Origin: Leptotrichia sp. oral taxon 215
Lineage (GTDB): Bacteria; Fusobacteriota; Fusobacteriia; Fusobacteriales; Leptotrichiaceae
Length of the DNA stretch: 6,161 nucleotides
Direction of reading: 5' to 3'
Assembly (NCBI GenBank): GCA_905371725.1
Contig: CAJPML010000069.1
Location: 1-6,161 of the forward strand
The notes beneath the pieces are model-generated. The model made no database searches and was not told the DNA's origin. It saw only the letters and a program-made list of their open reading frames with translations. The translations under genes were made by a program, and so were the position numbers. Positions 1-6,161 of the stretch are shown one piece after another (the stretch's first letter is position 1; each line of letters opens with the position of its first letter).

Positions 1-202
1 ATGTTAATATTTTCTGAGTGGAAAATCCTTTTATCCTGTTCCCTCTATCTCTAAGAATAATACAGTAGTCTTTTTCTAAAAAATCTTTAAGAAAGTTCTT
101 TTCAGTAATATTATTATAAAATTCTGCCATTAAAAAATACATTTCTTTAAGCTGTTTTTCTGAAACTTGATTTATTTTTACGATGCTTCCTTCTAAGTCC
201 AT
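1..202 (-). CDS. Probable GNAT-family N-acetyltransferase, N-terminal part only (runs off left edge)
   Basis: An open frame starts at ATG (complement 200-202) and stays open for 67 codons to the window edge, so the C-terminal part is missing. An AGGAG ribosome binding site (complement 213-217) lies 10 nt upstream of the start. The translation begins MDLEGSIVKINQVSEKQL and continues with a helix (KEMYFLMAEFYNN), then a strand-like CIILRD and a KGFST segment. This helix, turn and 'vILrDr..iiGFst' order is typical of the first half of a GNAT fold, where the family N-acylates small molecules or proteins using acyl-CoA. The acetyl-CoA binding motif (Q/RxxGxG/A) would lie outside the window, so neither family nor substrate can be confirmed. 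It is separated from the alpha-glucan genes by a terminator-like hairpin and appears to be an independent transcription unit. Confidence 0.6.
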   Translation of the reverse strand, partial: MDLEGSIVKINQVSEKQLKEMYFLMAEFYNNITEKNFLKDFLEKDYCIILRDRGNRIKGFSTQKILT

Positions 203-270
203 AGTAAATCTGCTCCTAAATTTTGAGTTATTTTTTAATATATTATTTGATTTATGATTTTTTCAATTTA

Positions 271-299
271 ATTATACTGCTTTATATAAATATTTACAA
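271..299 (-). promoter_or_regulatory. Putative promoter of the GNAT-like gene
   Basis: On the minus strand a perfect -10 box TATAAT (complement 271-276) lies 17 nt from TTGTAA (complement 294-299), which matches 4 of 6 bases of the -35 consensus. Transcription would begin near 264, giving a leader of about 60 nt before the ATG at 202. The surrounding DNA is very AT-rich, so chance matches are likely and the call is tentative. Confidence 0.4.
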
Positions 300-309
300 C
301 TGAAAAATA

Positions 310-373
310 AAAACTGTCTCTTGGATAAAAGTTACAACTTTCTGTTTACTTTTAAATACCGAGAGGCAGTTTT
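310..373 (-). terminator. Long imperfect hairpin, probable terminator of the malQ-regulator operon
   Basis: The arms AAAACTGTCTCT (310-321) and AGAGGCAGTTTT (362-373) pair over 12 positions. The one non-Watson-Crick position is a G-U wobble in plus-strand RNA and a C-A mismatch in minus-strand RNA. The 40-nt loop holds a second inverted pair, AAAAGT (327-332) and ACTTTT (348-353), so the whole element can fold as a two-tier hairpin. Read on the minus strand it follows the regulator stop codon by about 65 nt and ends in a T-rich run (complement 303-313). Read on the plus strand it is also followed by T-rich sequence. Termination of the leftward operon is the simplest role. The long loop is unusual for an intrinsic terminator, and a decayed small mobile element is an alternative. 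Confidence 0.55.
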
Positions 374-438
374 ATTAATTTTGAGCTTAGTTTTAATATT
401 TTCATAGTTTTAATGTTTTTCTCTATTTTACTCTAAAT

Positions 439-1146
439 TTATCTTTTTGCAACTATTGAAAATGTAAATTTATCTGGGCGATAGGAAATCGTCCCATATT
501 CAAAAAGACTCCCATTTGACAGATAAGCATATGTTTCAATAACAACAACCATTTCATAATTTTTTAAATCCATATGCCCTTTTTCTTCAGAAGTTGCATA
601 TCTAAATTTTATTTCCCTTCTTGAATGAGAAATTTTCAGATTAAGTTCATTTTCCAAATATTCATAAATAGATTTTTGAGAAATTTCCTTGCTCAGAAAA
701 GGAACAATTCTCCTATCAAAATACGAAACATCATATTCAAGCTTTTCTCCATCAAGAGAACGTGTACGGACAACTTTATAAAAATCATTGTCTTTAGTGG
801 CATGAAAAATATCCATTAGTTTCTTATCATCCTGGATTATATAAAGGCTGATAAGATTGGTTTTTATATTAAGATTTTCAGCTTTGTTCAGCTCCTGTGA
901 AGTCTGAAGTGAAGAAAGGGATACATTTTTTAAGTATCCTCTTTCAAGTATTAAAGAATTTTTTCCTTTTATCTTTTGAATATACCCTTCCAGTTCCAGA
1001 ATTGAAAGAGCTTTTCTTATGGTGTCTTTCGAGTAGGAATACTCATTTGCCAGTTCAGACTCGCTGTCCAAAAATTCTCCAGGCTTTAATATTCCATCTC
1101 TTATTCTGTTTTTTATATCGTTGTATACATCTTTGTATTTGCTCAT
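439..1146 (-). CDS. TreR-like GntR-family transcriptional regulator (HTH plus UTRA domain)
   Basis: This 235-residue protein is a DNA-binding repressor of the HutC/TreR branch of the GntR family. A winged helix-turn-helix fills residues 1-70, with the recognition region around SESELANEYSYSKDTIRKAL (28-47) and the wing at GYIQKIKGKNS (54-64). A UTRA effector-binding domain covers about 80-230. The segments RTRSLDGEKLEYDVSYF (127-143), IYEYLENELNLKIS (160-173) and YRPDKFTF (222-229) closely resemble Bacillus subtilis TreR as I recall it, whose inducer is trehalose 6-phosphate. The start ATG has an AAGGAAG ribosome binding site 9 nt upstream (complement 1156-1162). It is the second gene of an operon, 26 nt after malQ, with no promoter visible between them. 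Linkage to malQ, glgP and a MapP-like gene suggests it controls maltose or alpha-glucoside use and senses a disaccharide phosphate. That specificity, and whether it binds the palindromes at 2771 and 6113, are inferences. Confidence 0.85.
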   Translation of the reverse strand: MSKYKDVYNDIKNRIRDGILKPGEFLDSESELANEYSYSKDTIRKALSILELEGYIQKIKGKNSLILERGYLKNVSLSSLQTSQELNKAENLNIKTNLISLYIIQDDKKLMDIFHATKDNDFYKVVRTRSLDGEKLEYDVSYFDRRIVPFLSKEISQKSIYEYLENELNLKISHSRREIKFRYATSEEKGHMDLKNYEMVVVIETYAYLSNGSLFEYGTISYRPDKFTFSIVAKR

Positions 1147-1155
1147 ACTATTCTG

Positions 1156-1162
1156 CTTCCTT
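1156..1162 (-). promoter_or_regulatory. Ribosome binding site of the TreR-like regulator
   Basis: AAGGAAG on the minus strand ends 9 nt before the ATG at 1146. It lies within the 26-nt gap after the malQ stop codon, supporting independent translation of the second cistron and fixing its start. Confidence 0.7.
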
Positions 1163-1172
1163 ATTTGAAAAA

Positions 1173-2663
1173 TTATCTCGAATATATTTTAGTTAATTTT
1201 GCAATTCTTTCTGCCAGTTCATTATTAAGAACTCCTTGTTTTAGACGCCATTGCCAATTGCCTGAAGCAACACCAGGAGTATTTATTCTAGCTTCGCTTC
1301 CAAGACCTAGAAAATCTTGAACTGGAGATATTGCCATGCAGGCAACTGAGCTCCATGCACCTCTTATTGCATCCCAATGGATTTCTTCATCTGCTCTCGA
1401 ATTTAGATAATTTCTTGCAAACTCTCTATCTTCTTCTTTTGCTTTCTGGAACCATCCGACTAATGTATCATTATCATGAGTTCCTGTGTAAACGACACAG
1501 TTTCTTGTATATGTATGTGGAAGATAATCGTTTTCTTCACCTGAATCAAATGCAAATCCTAAAATTTTCATTCCTGGAAAACCTGTAGCTTCCCTCAAGT
1601 CAATAACTCCCTGTGTCATAAGTCCTAGATCTTCAGCAATAATAGGTAATTCACCTAATTGAGATTTAATAGCATTAAATAAATCAATTCCTGGACCTGG
1701 TTCCCATTGTCCATTTATAGCAGTATCATCACCATATGGAACAGCCCAGTATGCTTCAAATCCTCTAAAATGATCGATTCTTATTATATCGCAAGTTGAG
1801 AGGTTTGCCCTTACTCTTTCAACCCACCAGTTATAGTTAGTATCTCTTAATTTTTCCCAGTTGTAAAGTGGATTTCCCCATAATTGTCCTGTTGCACTGA
1901 AATAATCAGGTGGAACACCGGCTACTTTAACAGGTTTTCTTTCTTTATCAAACAGGAATATTTCCGGATTTGCCCATGCGTCAGAACTGTCTGCCGCAAC
2001 AAATATCGGTATATCACCTATTATTTTTATACCATTTTCATTTGCATATCTTTTTACATCGCCCCATTGTTTAAAGAACAGGAACTGTATAAAATTATGA
2101 TATTCGATATCATCTGCAAGTTCATTTCTGTAGTGATGCATAGCACCGTCTTCTCTATTTTTTATATCCTGTGCCCATTCATTCCATGGAAGTCCGTTAA
2201 AATGGTTTTTCAATGAAATATAGAGACTGTAGTCATTTAACCATGAACTGTTTTCCCTTTTGAAATTTTCAAGAGCACCTTTCATTTCATTGTTATCAGA
2301 AGATTTAAAATTTTCATATGCCTTTCTTAACAAAGGATATTTCTGATTATATATAGCCCCATAATCTATGTATTCTTCGTTGTCTCCGAAAAATATGTCT
2401 TTAAGGTCTTCTTCTGAAAGAAGATGAGCTTCAATAAGTAAGTCAAAATCAATAAGATAAGGATTTCCAGCAAAAGACGAAAATGACTGGTACGGAGAGT
2501 CTCCATATCCTGTAGGCCCCAAAGGGAATATTTGCCATAATTTCTGTTTAGATTTTTTCAGAAAATCAATAAAAGCATACGCTTCTTTTCCTAAAGTTCC
2601 AATTCCATATTTTCCCGGAAGGGAAGTAGGATGGAATAAAATACCTGAGCTTCTTTCAAACAT
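1173..2663 (-). CDS. malQ: 4-alpha-glucanotransferase (amylomaltase, GH77)
   Basis: This cytoplasmic disproportionating enzyme transfers 4-alpha-glucan segments between maltose and maltodextrins, releasing glucose and building chains long enough for phosphorylase. Its 496 residues match the compact bacterial amylomaltases of about 500. The GH77 signature is complete. The N-terminal RSSGILFHPTSLPGKYGIGTLG opens the barrel, and DSSDAWANPEIFLFD and PPDYFSATGQLWGNPLYNW contribute the substrate-binding region. IRIDHFRGFEAYW carries the predicted nucleophile D297, IIAEDLG the acid/base E344, and TGTHDND the stabilising H396 and D397. The C-terminus keeps the typical QDFLGLGSEARINTPG and NWQWR motifs. 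The start ATG has AGGAGG 8 nt upstream (complement 2672-2677). It is the first gene of a leftward operon with the TreR-like regulator and is divergent from glgP. It has no signal peptide and no disruption. Confidence 0.97.
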   Translation of the reverse strand: MFERSSGILFHPTSLPGKYGIGTLGKEAYAFIDFLKKSKQKLWQIFPLGPTGYGDSPYQSFSSFAGNPYLIDFDLLIEAHLLSEEDLKDIFFGDNEEYIDYGAIYNQKYPLLRKAYENFKSSDNNEMKGALENFKRENSSWLNDYSLYISLKNHFNGLPWNEWAQDIKNREDGAMHHYRNELADDIEYHNFIQFLFFKQWGDVKRYANENGIKIIGDIPIFVAADSSDAWANPEIFLFDKERKPVKVAGVPPDYFSATGQLWGNPLYNWEKLRDTNYNWWVERVRANLSTCDIIRIDHFRGFEAYWAVPYGDDTAINGQWEPGPGIDLFNAIKSQLGELPIIAEDLGLMTQGVIDLREATGFPGMKILGFAFDSGEENDYLPHTYTRNCVVYTGTHDNDTLVGWFQKAKEEDREFARNYLNSRADEEIHWDAIRGAWSSVACMAISPVQDFLGLGSEARINTPGVASGNWQWRLKQGVLNNELAERIAKLTKIYSR

Positions 2664-2671
2664 ATATATTT

Positions 2672-2677
2672 CCTCCT
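2672..2677 (-). promoter_or_regulatory. Ribosome binding site of malQ
   Basis: A perfect AGGAGG lies 8 nt before the malQ ATG on the minus strand. It implies strong translation and supports the start at 2663. Confidence 0.85.
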
Positions 2678-2696
2678 AAATTTAGTTTATATTTTA

Positions 2697-2725
2697 AATA
2701 TAGCTCATTTTTCCCAAAAAGTCAA
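2697..2725 (-). promoter_or_regulatory. Promoter of the malQ-regulator operon
   Basis: On the minus strand TTGACT (complement 2720-2725) is followed after exactly 17 nt by TATATT (complement 2697-2702). Both are one base from the sigma-70/sigma-A consensus. Transcription should begin near 2690, leaving a leader of about 27 nt that contains only the ribosome binding site. No exact copy of the glgP-side palindrome overlaps this promoter. The palindrome centre lies about 88 bp upstream of this start, so effects on malQ would require looping or a further unrecognised site. Confidence 0.75.
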
Positions 2726-2770
2726 CAGATGGAAGTTTACATTTTCGGAAAAATTATTTAGAAAAATAAA

Positions 2771-2786
2771 ACATTTACGTAAATGT
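2771..2786. promoter_or_regulatory. Perfect 16-bp palindromic operator upstream of glgP
   Basis: ACATTTACGTAAATGT is identical to its own reverse complement and ends one base before the glgP -35 box. Its centre is about 44-45 bp upstream of the predicted transcription start, which suits either a repressor blocking RNA polymerase or an activator touching sigma. A near-identical site (15 of 16 bases) sits in the same place relative to the promoter at the right end of the window. A dyad without loop bases suggests a dimeric protein site rather than an RNA hairpin. The TreR-like regulator encoded nearby is the first candidate. A LacI-family protein, whose sites often have a central CG, is an alternative. 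Confidence 0.8.
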
Positions 2787-2787
2787 C

Positions 2788-2816
2788 TTGACAAATAAAA
2801 AAATAAAGATTATAAT
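2788..2816 (+). promoter_or_regulatory. Consensus promoter of glgP
   Basis: TTGACA (2788-2793), a 17-nt A-rich spacer and TATAAT (2811-2816) match the sigma-70/sigma-A consensus at all twelve positions. Transcription should begin near 2822-2824. Such a strong core promoter next to a palindrome suggests control mainly by repression. It also rules out the GTG at 2817, directly after the -10 box, as the glgP start codon. Confidence 0.9.
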
Positions 2817-2858
2817 GTGAATCGAAAATTTATTATGAAAGGAATAAAAATAAGGACG

Positions 2859-5132
2859 ATGAATCATAATTTTATAGAATTTTTGAAACGTGGGGGTAAC
2901 AAAGAATTAAAAGAAATGACAAATCAGGAAATTTATTATAAGCTTTTAGAATATGTAAAAGAAGAAGCTGAAAAAAAATCAGAGAATAAATCAAAGAAAA
3001 AGATATACTATATATCAGCAGAATTCCTGATAGGAAAGTTGCTTTCAAATAACCTTATTAATCTTGGAATATATAAGAAAATAAGGGAAGAATTGAAAAA
3101 TGCAGGGAAAAAATTAAGTGATATAGAAGAACTGGAGACAGAACCATCATTAGGAAATGGTGGACTTGGGAGACTGGCTTCATGTTTTGTAGATTCAATA
3201 TCTACTTTAGGAATAAATGGTGAAGGTATAGGACTTAATTATCATTGCGGGCTTTTTAAGCAGGTTTTTAAAAAGAATGAGCAGAATGCTGAACCAAATT
3301 ACTGGATAGAAGATGAAAGCTGGTTAAGAGATACAAACATAGGATATAAAGTGAAATTCAAAAATTTTACTTTGAATTCAAAGCTTAAAAGAATTGATAT
3401 ACTTGGATATGAAAAAGATACAAAAAACTATCTAAATTTATTTGATATTGAAAGTGTTGATTACAATCTTATAGAAGAAGGAATAACTTTTGATGAGGAA
3501 ATTATCGAAAAGAACCTTACATTATTCCTGTATCCTGATGACAGTACTAAAAAAGGGGAACTGTTACGTATATATCAGCAGTATTTTATGGTTTCAAATG
3601 CGGCAAGACTTATTATTGCCGAGGCTATAGAAAAAGGAAGCAATATCCATGATCTTGCAGATTATGCTTTCGTTCAGATAAATGATACTCATCCGAGTAT
3701 GGTAATTCCTGAATTAATTAGAATTATGACAGAAGAATATAAAATTTCTTTTGAAGAATCTGTAAAAATTGTTACAGCAATGACAGGATATACAAACCAT
3801 ACAATATTAGCAGAAGCACTTGAAAAATGGCCTTTAGAGTATTTGGAAGAAGTTGTACCTGACATAGTTGAAATAATAAAAAAGCTTGATAAAATTGTAA
3901 AAATAAAATATAATAATGAAAACGTACAAATTATAGACAAAGAAGATAGAGTCCACATGGCAAATATGGACATACATTTTTCATCAAGTGTGAATGGGGT
4001 AGCTTATCTGCACACTGAAATTTTAAAGAACAGTGAACTTAAGGATTTTTATGAAATCTATCCTGAAAAATTTAACAACAAGACAAACGGAATTACATTC
4101 AGAAGATGGCTTGAAAGCTGTAATGAAGATCTTGCAGATTATATAAAGGAGTTAATCGGTACAGGTTATCTGACAGATGCTGAAAAACTGGAAGAACTTT
4201 TGAAATTTTCTGATGACAAGGAAGTATATGAAAAACTGGAAAAGATAAAAAAAGAAAACAAGCTGAAACTGAAGGAATATCTGCAGCATACACAAGGTAT
4301 CGTAATAGATGAAAATAGTATAATAGACACACAGATAAAAAGATTCCATGAATATAAGCGTCAGCAGATGAATGCTTTATATGTAATAAAGAAATATCTT
4401 GACATAAAAAATGGAAAACTTCCTGAAAGAAAGATAACAGTACTTTTTGGTGGAAAAGCGGCTCCAGCTTATATTATTGCACAGGATATAATTCATCTGA
4501 TACTTTGCCTGTCAGAAATTATAAATAATGACCCTGAAGTAAATAAGTATCTGAATGTATATCTGGTTGAAAACTATAATGTGGGACTGGCTGAAAAAAT
4601 AATTCCTGCAACGGATATTTCAGAACAGATTTCCCTTGCATCAAAGGAAGCAAGTGGAACAGGAAACATGAAATTTATGTTAAATGGTGCATTAACTTTA
4701 GGAACAATGGATGGAGCAAACGTTGAAATCTGTGAACTTGTAGGTAAAGAAAATATATATATTTTTGGAAAACATAGTGACGAAATAATAGAATTATATG
4801 AAAAGGAAGGATATGTTTCAAAAGACTACTATAAACAGGAAGGTATTAAAGAAGTAGTTGATTTTATTACTTCAAAAGAACTTGTTAAAGTAGGAAACAT
4901 TGAAAGACTGGAAAGACTGCATAATGAACTTATAAATAAGGACTGGTTCATGACACTTATTGATTTTAAAGAATATTATGAAGTTAAGGAAAAAATGCTG
5001 TCAGATTATGAAAATAAGAAACTTTGGTATAAAAAAGTAATAAATAACATAGCTAAAGCAGGATTCTTTTCTTCTGACAGAACAATAGGACAATATGAAA
5101 ATGAAATATGGAAAACAAAAGATAAAAAATAG
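2859..5132 (+). CDS. glgP: Glycogen/maltodextrin phosphorylase (GT35, PLP-dependent)
   Basis: This enzyme cleaves alpha-1,4-glucan chains with phosphate, releasing glucose 1-phosphate in the cytoplasm. From the ATG at 2859 it has 757 residues, a usual length for short bacterial phosphorylases. Numbered from that start, visible motifs are [24 protein letters not shown] (98-105), INDTHP (274-279), TNHT (312-315), NGITFRRW (411-418), KRFHEYKRQ (494-502) and EASGTGNMK, whose final lysine (K605) should carry the pyridoxal phosphate. The frame stays open upstream to a GTG at 2817, but that codon abuts the -10 box and would lie ahead of the transcript start. ATG 2859 is preferred because the family-like N-terminus begins there. 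ATG 2835 is possible but has no upstream Shine-Dalgarno sequence. AAAGGA (2838-2843) lies 15 nt before ATG 2859 and TAAGGA only 2 nt before it, so neither spacing is ideal. The gene is divergent from malQ, whose product supplies its substrate, and appears monocistronic because a terminator follows. Glycogen and maltodextrin preference cannot be separated by eye. Confidence 0.95.
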   Translation: MNHNFIEFLKRGGNKELKEMTNQEIYYKLLEYVKEEAEKKSENKSKKKIYYISAEFLIGKLLSNNLINLGIYKKIREELKNAGKKLSDIEELETEPSLGNGGLGRLASCFVDSISTLGINGEGIGLNYHCGLFKQVFKKNEQNAEPNYWIEDESWLRDTNIGYKVKFKNFTLNSKLKRIDILGYEKDTKNYLNLFDIESVDYNLIEEGITFDEEIIEKNLTLFLYPDDSTKKGELLRIYQQYFMVSNAARLIIAEAIEKGSNIHDLADYAFVQINDTHPSMVIPELIRIMTEEYKISFEESVKIVTAMTGYTNHTILAEALEKWPLEYLEEVVPDIVEIIKKLDKIVKIKYNNENVQIIDKEDRVHMANMDIHFSSSVNGVAYLHTEILKNSELKDFYEIYPEKFNNKTNGITFRRWLESCNEDLADYIKELIGTGYLTDAEKLEELLKFSDDKEVYEKLEKIKKENKLKLKEYLQHTQGIVIDENSIIDTQIKRFHEYKRQQMNALYVIKKYLDIKNGKLPERKITVLFGGKAAPAYIIAQDIIHLILCLSEIINNDPEVNKYLNVYLVENYNVGLAEKIIPATDISEQISLASKEASGTGNMKFMLNGALTLGTMDGANVEICELVGKENIYIFGKHSDEIIELYEKEGYVSKDYYKQEGIKEVVDFITSKELVKVGNIERLERLHNELINKDWFMTLIDFKEYYEVKEKMLSDYENKKLWYKKVINNIAKAGFFSSDRTIGQYENEIWKTKDKK

Positions 5133-5150
5133 TTATTATTTATAGTGTTT

Positions 5151-5184
5151 AAAGCTGTTTCAAATTTTATTTTGGAACAGTTTT
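5151..5184 (+). terminator. Intrinsic terminator after glgP
   Basis: AAAGCTGTTTCAAA (5151-5164) pairs with TTTGGAACAGTTTT (5171-5184) over 14 positions, including two G-U wobbles, around a 6-nt loop TTTTAT. The 3' arm ends in a T run directly followed by ATCCC. It starts 18 nt after the glgP stop codon. It separates glgP from the phosphatase gene, which then needs its own promoter or read-through. Confidence 0.8.
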
Positions 5185-5211
5185 ATCCCTCTTTAGACTC
5201 AAAAGAAAAAA

Positions 5212-5241
5212 ATAACATGATTATAAAATAAAAGTTATAAT
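5212..5241 (+). promoter_or_regulatory. Putative promoter of the MapP-like gene
   Basis: A perfect TATAAT (5236-5241) is preceded after 18 nt by ATAACA (5212-5217), a 4-of-6 match to the -35 consensus. It lies between the glgP terminator and the gene, leaving a leader of about 20 nt. It has no palindromic operator like those at 2771 and 6113. The AT-rich context makes chance matches easy. Confidence 0.4.
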
Positions 5242-5253
5242 AAAATTAGAAGA

Positions 5254-5265
5254 AAGGAGAGGTGA
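5254..5265 (+). promoter_or_regulatory. Extended ribosome binding site of the MapP-like gene
   Basis: AAGGAGAGGTGA resembles the full anti-Shine-Dalgarno complement AAGGAGGTGA with two extra bases. GGAG ends 10 nt and GGTGA ends 4 nt before the ATG at 5270, which makes that start secure. Confidence 0.75.
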
Positions 5266-5269
5266 AGTT

Positions 5270-6061
5270 ATGAAACTGTTAACTATCAATGTTCATGCCT
5301 GGATAGAAGAAAATCAGGATGAAAAGATGGAAACACTGGCAAAAGTAATTGCAGAAAATGACTATGATGTAATAGCTATGCAGGAAGTAAATCAGTCTAT
5401 GAACAGTCCTGTACTTTTCAGGGCAATACGGCAGGATAACTATGGATGGGTACTTCTGGACAAAATAAGTAAGTATACTGACAAAACCTATTACTATCAT
5501 TGGAGCAATTCACACATTGGATATGACAAATATGATGAAGGTCTTGCAATTATAACAAAACATAAGCTTCTAGATGTGGATGAATTTTATTGTACTAGGG
5601 CTCAAAGTGTAAATACGATTACATCAAGAAGAATTAATAGTGCGACAATTGAATACAAGGGGCAGATAATGGAATTTTACACTTGTCATATGAATCTTCC
5701 TACAAATAAGGAAGAAAAAATGTCAGATAACATACAGAGAATATTGAAAAGAAGTCAAACAGATAACTTAAAAATATTAATGGGAGATTTCAATACTGAT
5801 GCAATTAATAGTCCTGAAGACTATAAAATGATTCTTTCGCAAGGACTGTACGACACTTACACTGCTGCTATTGAAAAGGATAGTGGAATTACAGTAGGCG
5901 GAAATATTGATGGATGGAGTAAGAATAAGGAAGATAAGCGTATAGACTATATTTTTAGTAATAAGAAAATAAAAGTTCTAAGTAGCAAAGTAATATTCAA
6001 TGGTAAAAATCATCCAGTTGTATCAGACCATTATGGTCTGGAAGTTATTCTGGATATGTAA
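5270..6061 (+). CDS. EEP-superfamily phosphatase, probable maltose 6'-phosphate phosphatase (MapP-like)
   Basis: This 263-residue soluble protein has the metal-dependent endonuclease/exonuclease/phosphatase fold. The catalytic set is present: N7 in INVHAW, E39 in MQEVN, H140 in CHMNL, D173 and N175 in GDFN, D226 in RIDYIF, and D253-H254 in SDHYG. The N-terminal INVHAWIEENQDEKMETLAKVIAENDYDVIAMQEVNQ and the HIGYDKYDEGLAIITKH segment (82-99) resemble Enterococcus/Lactobacillus MapP as I recall it. In Enterococcus faecalis, MapP hydrolyses maltose 6'-phosphate made by the maltose PTS to maltose and phosphate. The neighbourhood (malQ, glgP, TreR-like regulator) fits that role much better than DNA repair. 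No signal peptide or membrane segment is visible. Two tandem TAA stops end the gene (6059-6064) and no terminator follows before the next promoter. EEP assignment is firm. The maltose 6'-phosphate specificity is inferred; another sugar phosphatase or a phosphodiesterase is possible. Confidence 0.85.
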   Translation: MKLLTINVHAWIEENQDEKMETLAKVIAENDYDVIAMQEVNQSMNSPVLFRAIRQDNYGWVLLDKISKYTDKTYYYHWSNSHIGYDKYDEGLAIITKHKLLDVDEFYCTRAQSVNTITSRRINSATIEYKGQIMEFYTCHMNLPTNKEEKMSDNIQRILKRSQTDNLKILMGDFNTDAINSPEDYKMILSQGLYDTYTAAIEKDSGITVGGNIDGWSKNKEDKRIDYIFSNKKIKVLSSKVIFNGKNHPVVSDHYGLEVILDM

Positions 6062-6112
6062 TAAAAGAGATATTTTAAAATGCAATACGAAAATGGAAGA
6101 AAAAATTAAAAA

Positions 6113-6128
6113 AGATTTACGTAAATGT
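6113..6128. promoter_or_regulatory. Second copy of the palindromic operator at the right edge
   Basis: AGATTTACGTAAATGT matches the glgP operator at 15 of 16 positions. The inner ATTTACGTAAAT (6115-6126) is a perfect 12-bp palindrome. As at glgP, one base separates it from a TTGACA box. Conserved spacing in a second promoter strongly suggests a shared regulator. Confidence 0.8.
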
Positions 6129-6129
6129 A

Positions 6130-6157
6130 TTGACAAATAAAAAAAATGTGGTATATT
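6130..6157 (+). promoter_or_regulatory. Promoter of an unseen downstream gene
   Basis: TTGACA (6130-6135) is followed after 16 nt by TATATT (6152-6157). The first part of the A-rich spacer is the same as in the glgP promoter before the two diverge. The transcript would start just past the window edge, so the gene it drives is not visible. Its shared operator places that gene in the glgP regulon. Confidence 0.7.
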
Positions 6158-6161
6158 TAAA

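Noticed and set aside
625..1196. Plus-strand open frames of 64 and 99 codons opposite the regulator gene
   Set aside because: They lie antisense to a well-recognised GntR/UTRA gene, have no family resemblance and arise from low-complexity AT-rich codons on the opposite strand.
1331..2216. Plus-strand open frames of 85 and 110 codons opposite malQ
   Set aside because: They are shadows of the conserved malQ coding strand with cysteine- and phenylalanine-rich low-complexity translations and no recognisable product.
2735..2754. Possible second operator near the malQ -35 (GTTTACATTTTCGGAAAAAT)
   Set aside because: It contains a TTTACAT stretch and an imperfect ATTTTC-G-GAAAA dyad, but neither half lines up with the ACATTTACGTAAATGT palindrome nor with the CcpA cre consensus.
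3689..4349. Minus-strand open frames of 94, 77 and 65 codons within glgP
   Set aside because: All are antisense to conserved phosphorylase sequence. Their hydrophobic translations come from reading AT-rich codons backwards, not from a real membrane protein.
5279..5500. Minus-strand open frame of 73 codons inside the EEP phosphatase gene
   Set aside because: It is antisense to the catalytic N-terminal region of the EEP gene and has no homology signal.
5270..6061. DNA repair exonuclease III (XthA) assignment
   Set aside because: The fold and catalytic residues are shared, but the sequence details (INVHAW, YDEGLAIITKH, CHMNLP) and the sugar-metabolism neighbourhood fit the MapP-like phosphatase branch better.
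6062..6112. Terminator after the MapP-like gene
   Set aside because: Only ATTTTAAAAT (6072-6081), a self-complementary stretch without loop bases, is present. No stem with a following T run was found, so read-through into the next gene is possible.

Overview
The window comes from a low-GC bacterium (very AT-rich by eye, roughly 30% GC). Strong AGGAGG-type ribosome binding sites, near-consensus TTGACA/TATAAT promoters and the protein flavour fit a fermentative Fusobacteriota member of the Leptotrichia/Sebaldella kind. A Firmicute cannot be excluded without a database search.

Layout: (1) positions 1-202, minus strand, hold the 5' part of a probable GNAT acetyltransferase that runs off the left edge. 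(2) Positions 203-438 hold its likely promoter and a long imperfect hairpin that probably ends the next transcript. (3) Positions 439-2663, minus strand, hold a two-gene operon, malQ (4-alpha-glucanotransferase) followed 26 nt later by a TreR-like GntR/UTRA regulator. (4) Positions 2664-2858 form a divergent control region with a good promoter in each direction and a perfect 16-bp palindrome next to the glgP -35 box. (5) Positions 2859-5132, plus strand, hold a glycogen/maltodextrin phosphorylase gene that ends in a hairpin terminator. (6) Positions 5270-6061, plus strand, hold an endonuclease/exonuclease/phosphatase (EEP) fold enzyme resembling MapP, the maltose 6'-phosphate phosphatase described in Enterococcus. 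(7) The right edge carries a second copy of the palindrome-plus-TTGACA module, driving a gene outside the window.

Together the genes form an alpha-glucan module. MalQ reshuffles maltose and maltodextrins, GlgP phosphorolyses the longer chains to glucose 1-phosphate, and the regulator is of the TreR type, whose known effector in Bacillus is a sugar 6-phosphate. If the EEP protein is MapP-like, maltose taken up by a PTS as maltose 6'-phosphate would be dephosphorylated to maltose and then fed to MalQ and GlgP, rather than to a maltose phosphorylase or a 6-phospho-alpha-glucosidase. The repeated operator/promoter predicts that the gene past the right edge belongs to the same regulon, a PTS permease being the obvious candidate. 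The pathway is inferred from gene content; the palindromes, promoters and active-site motifs are directly visible.
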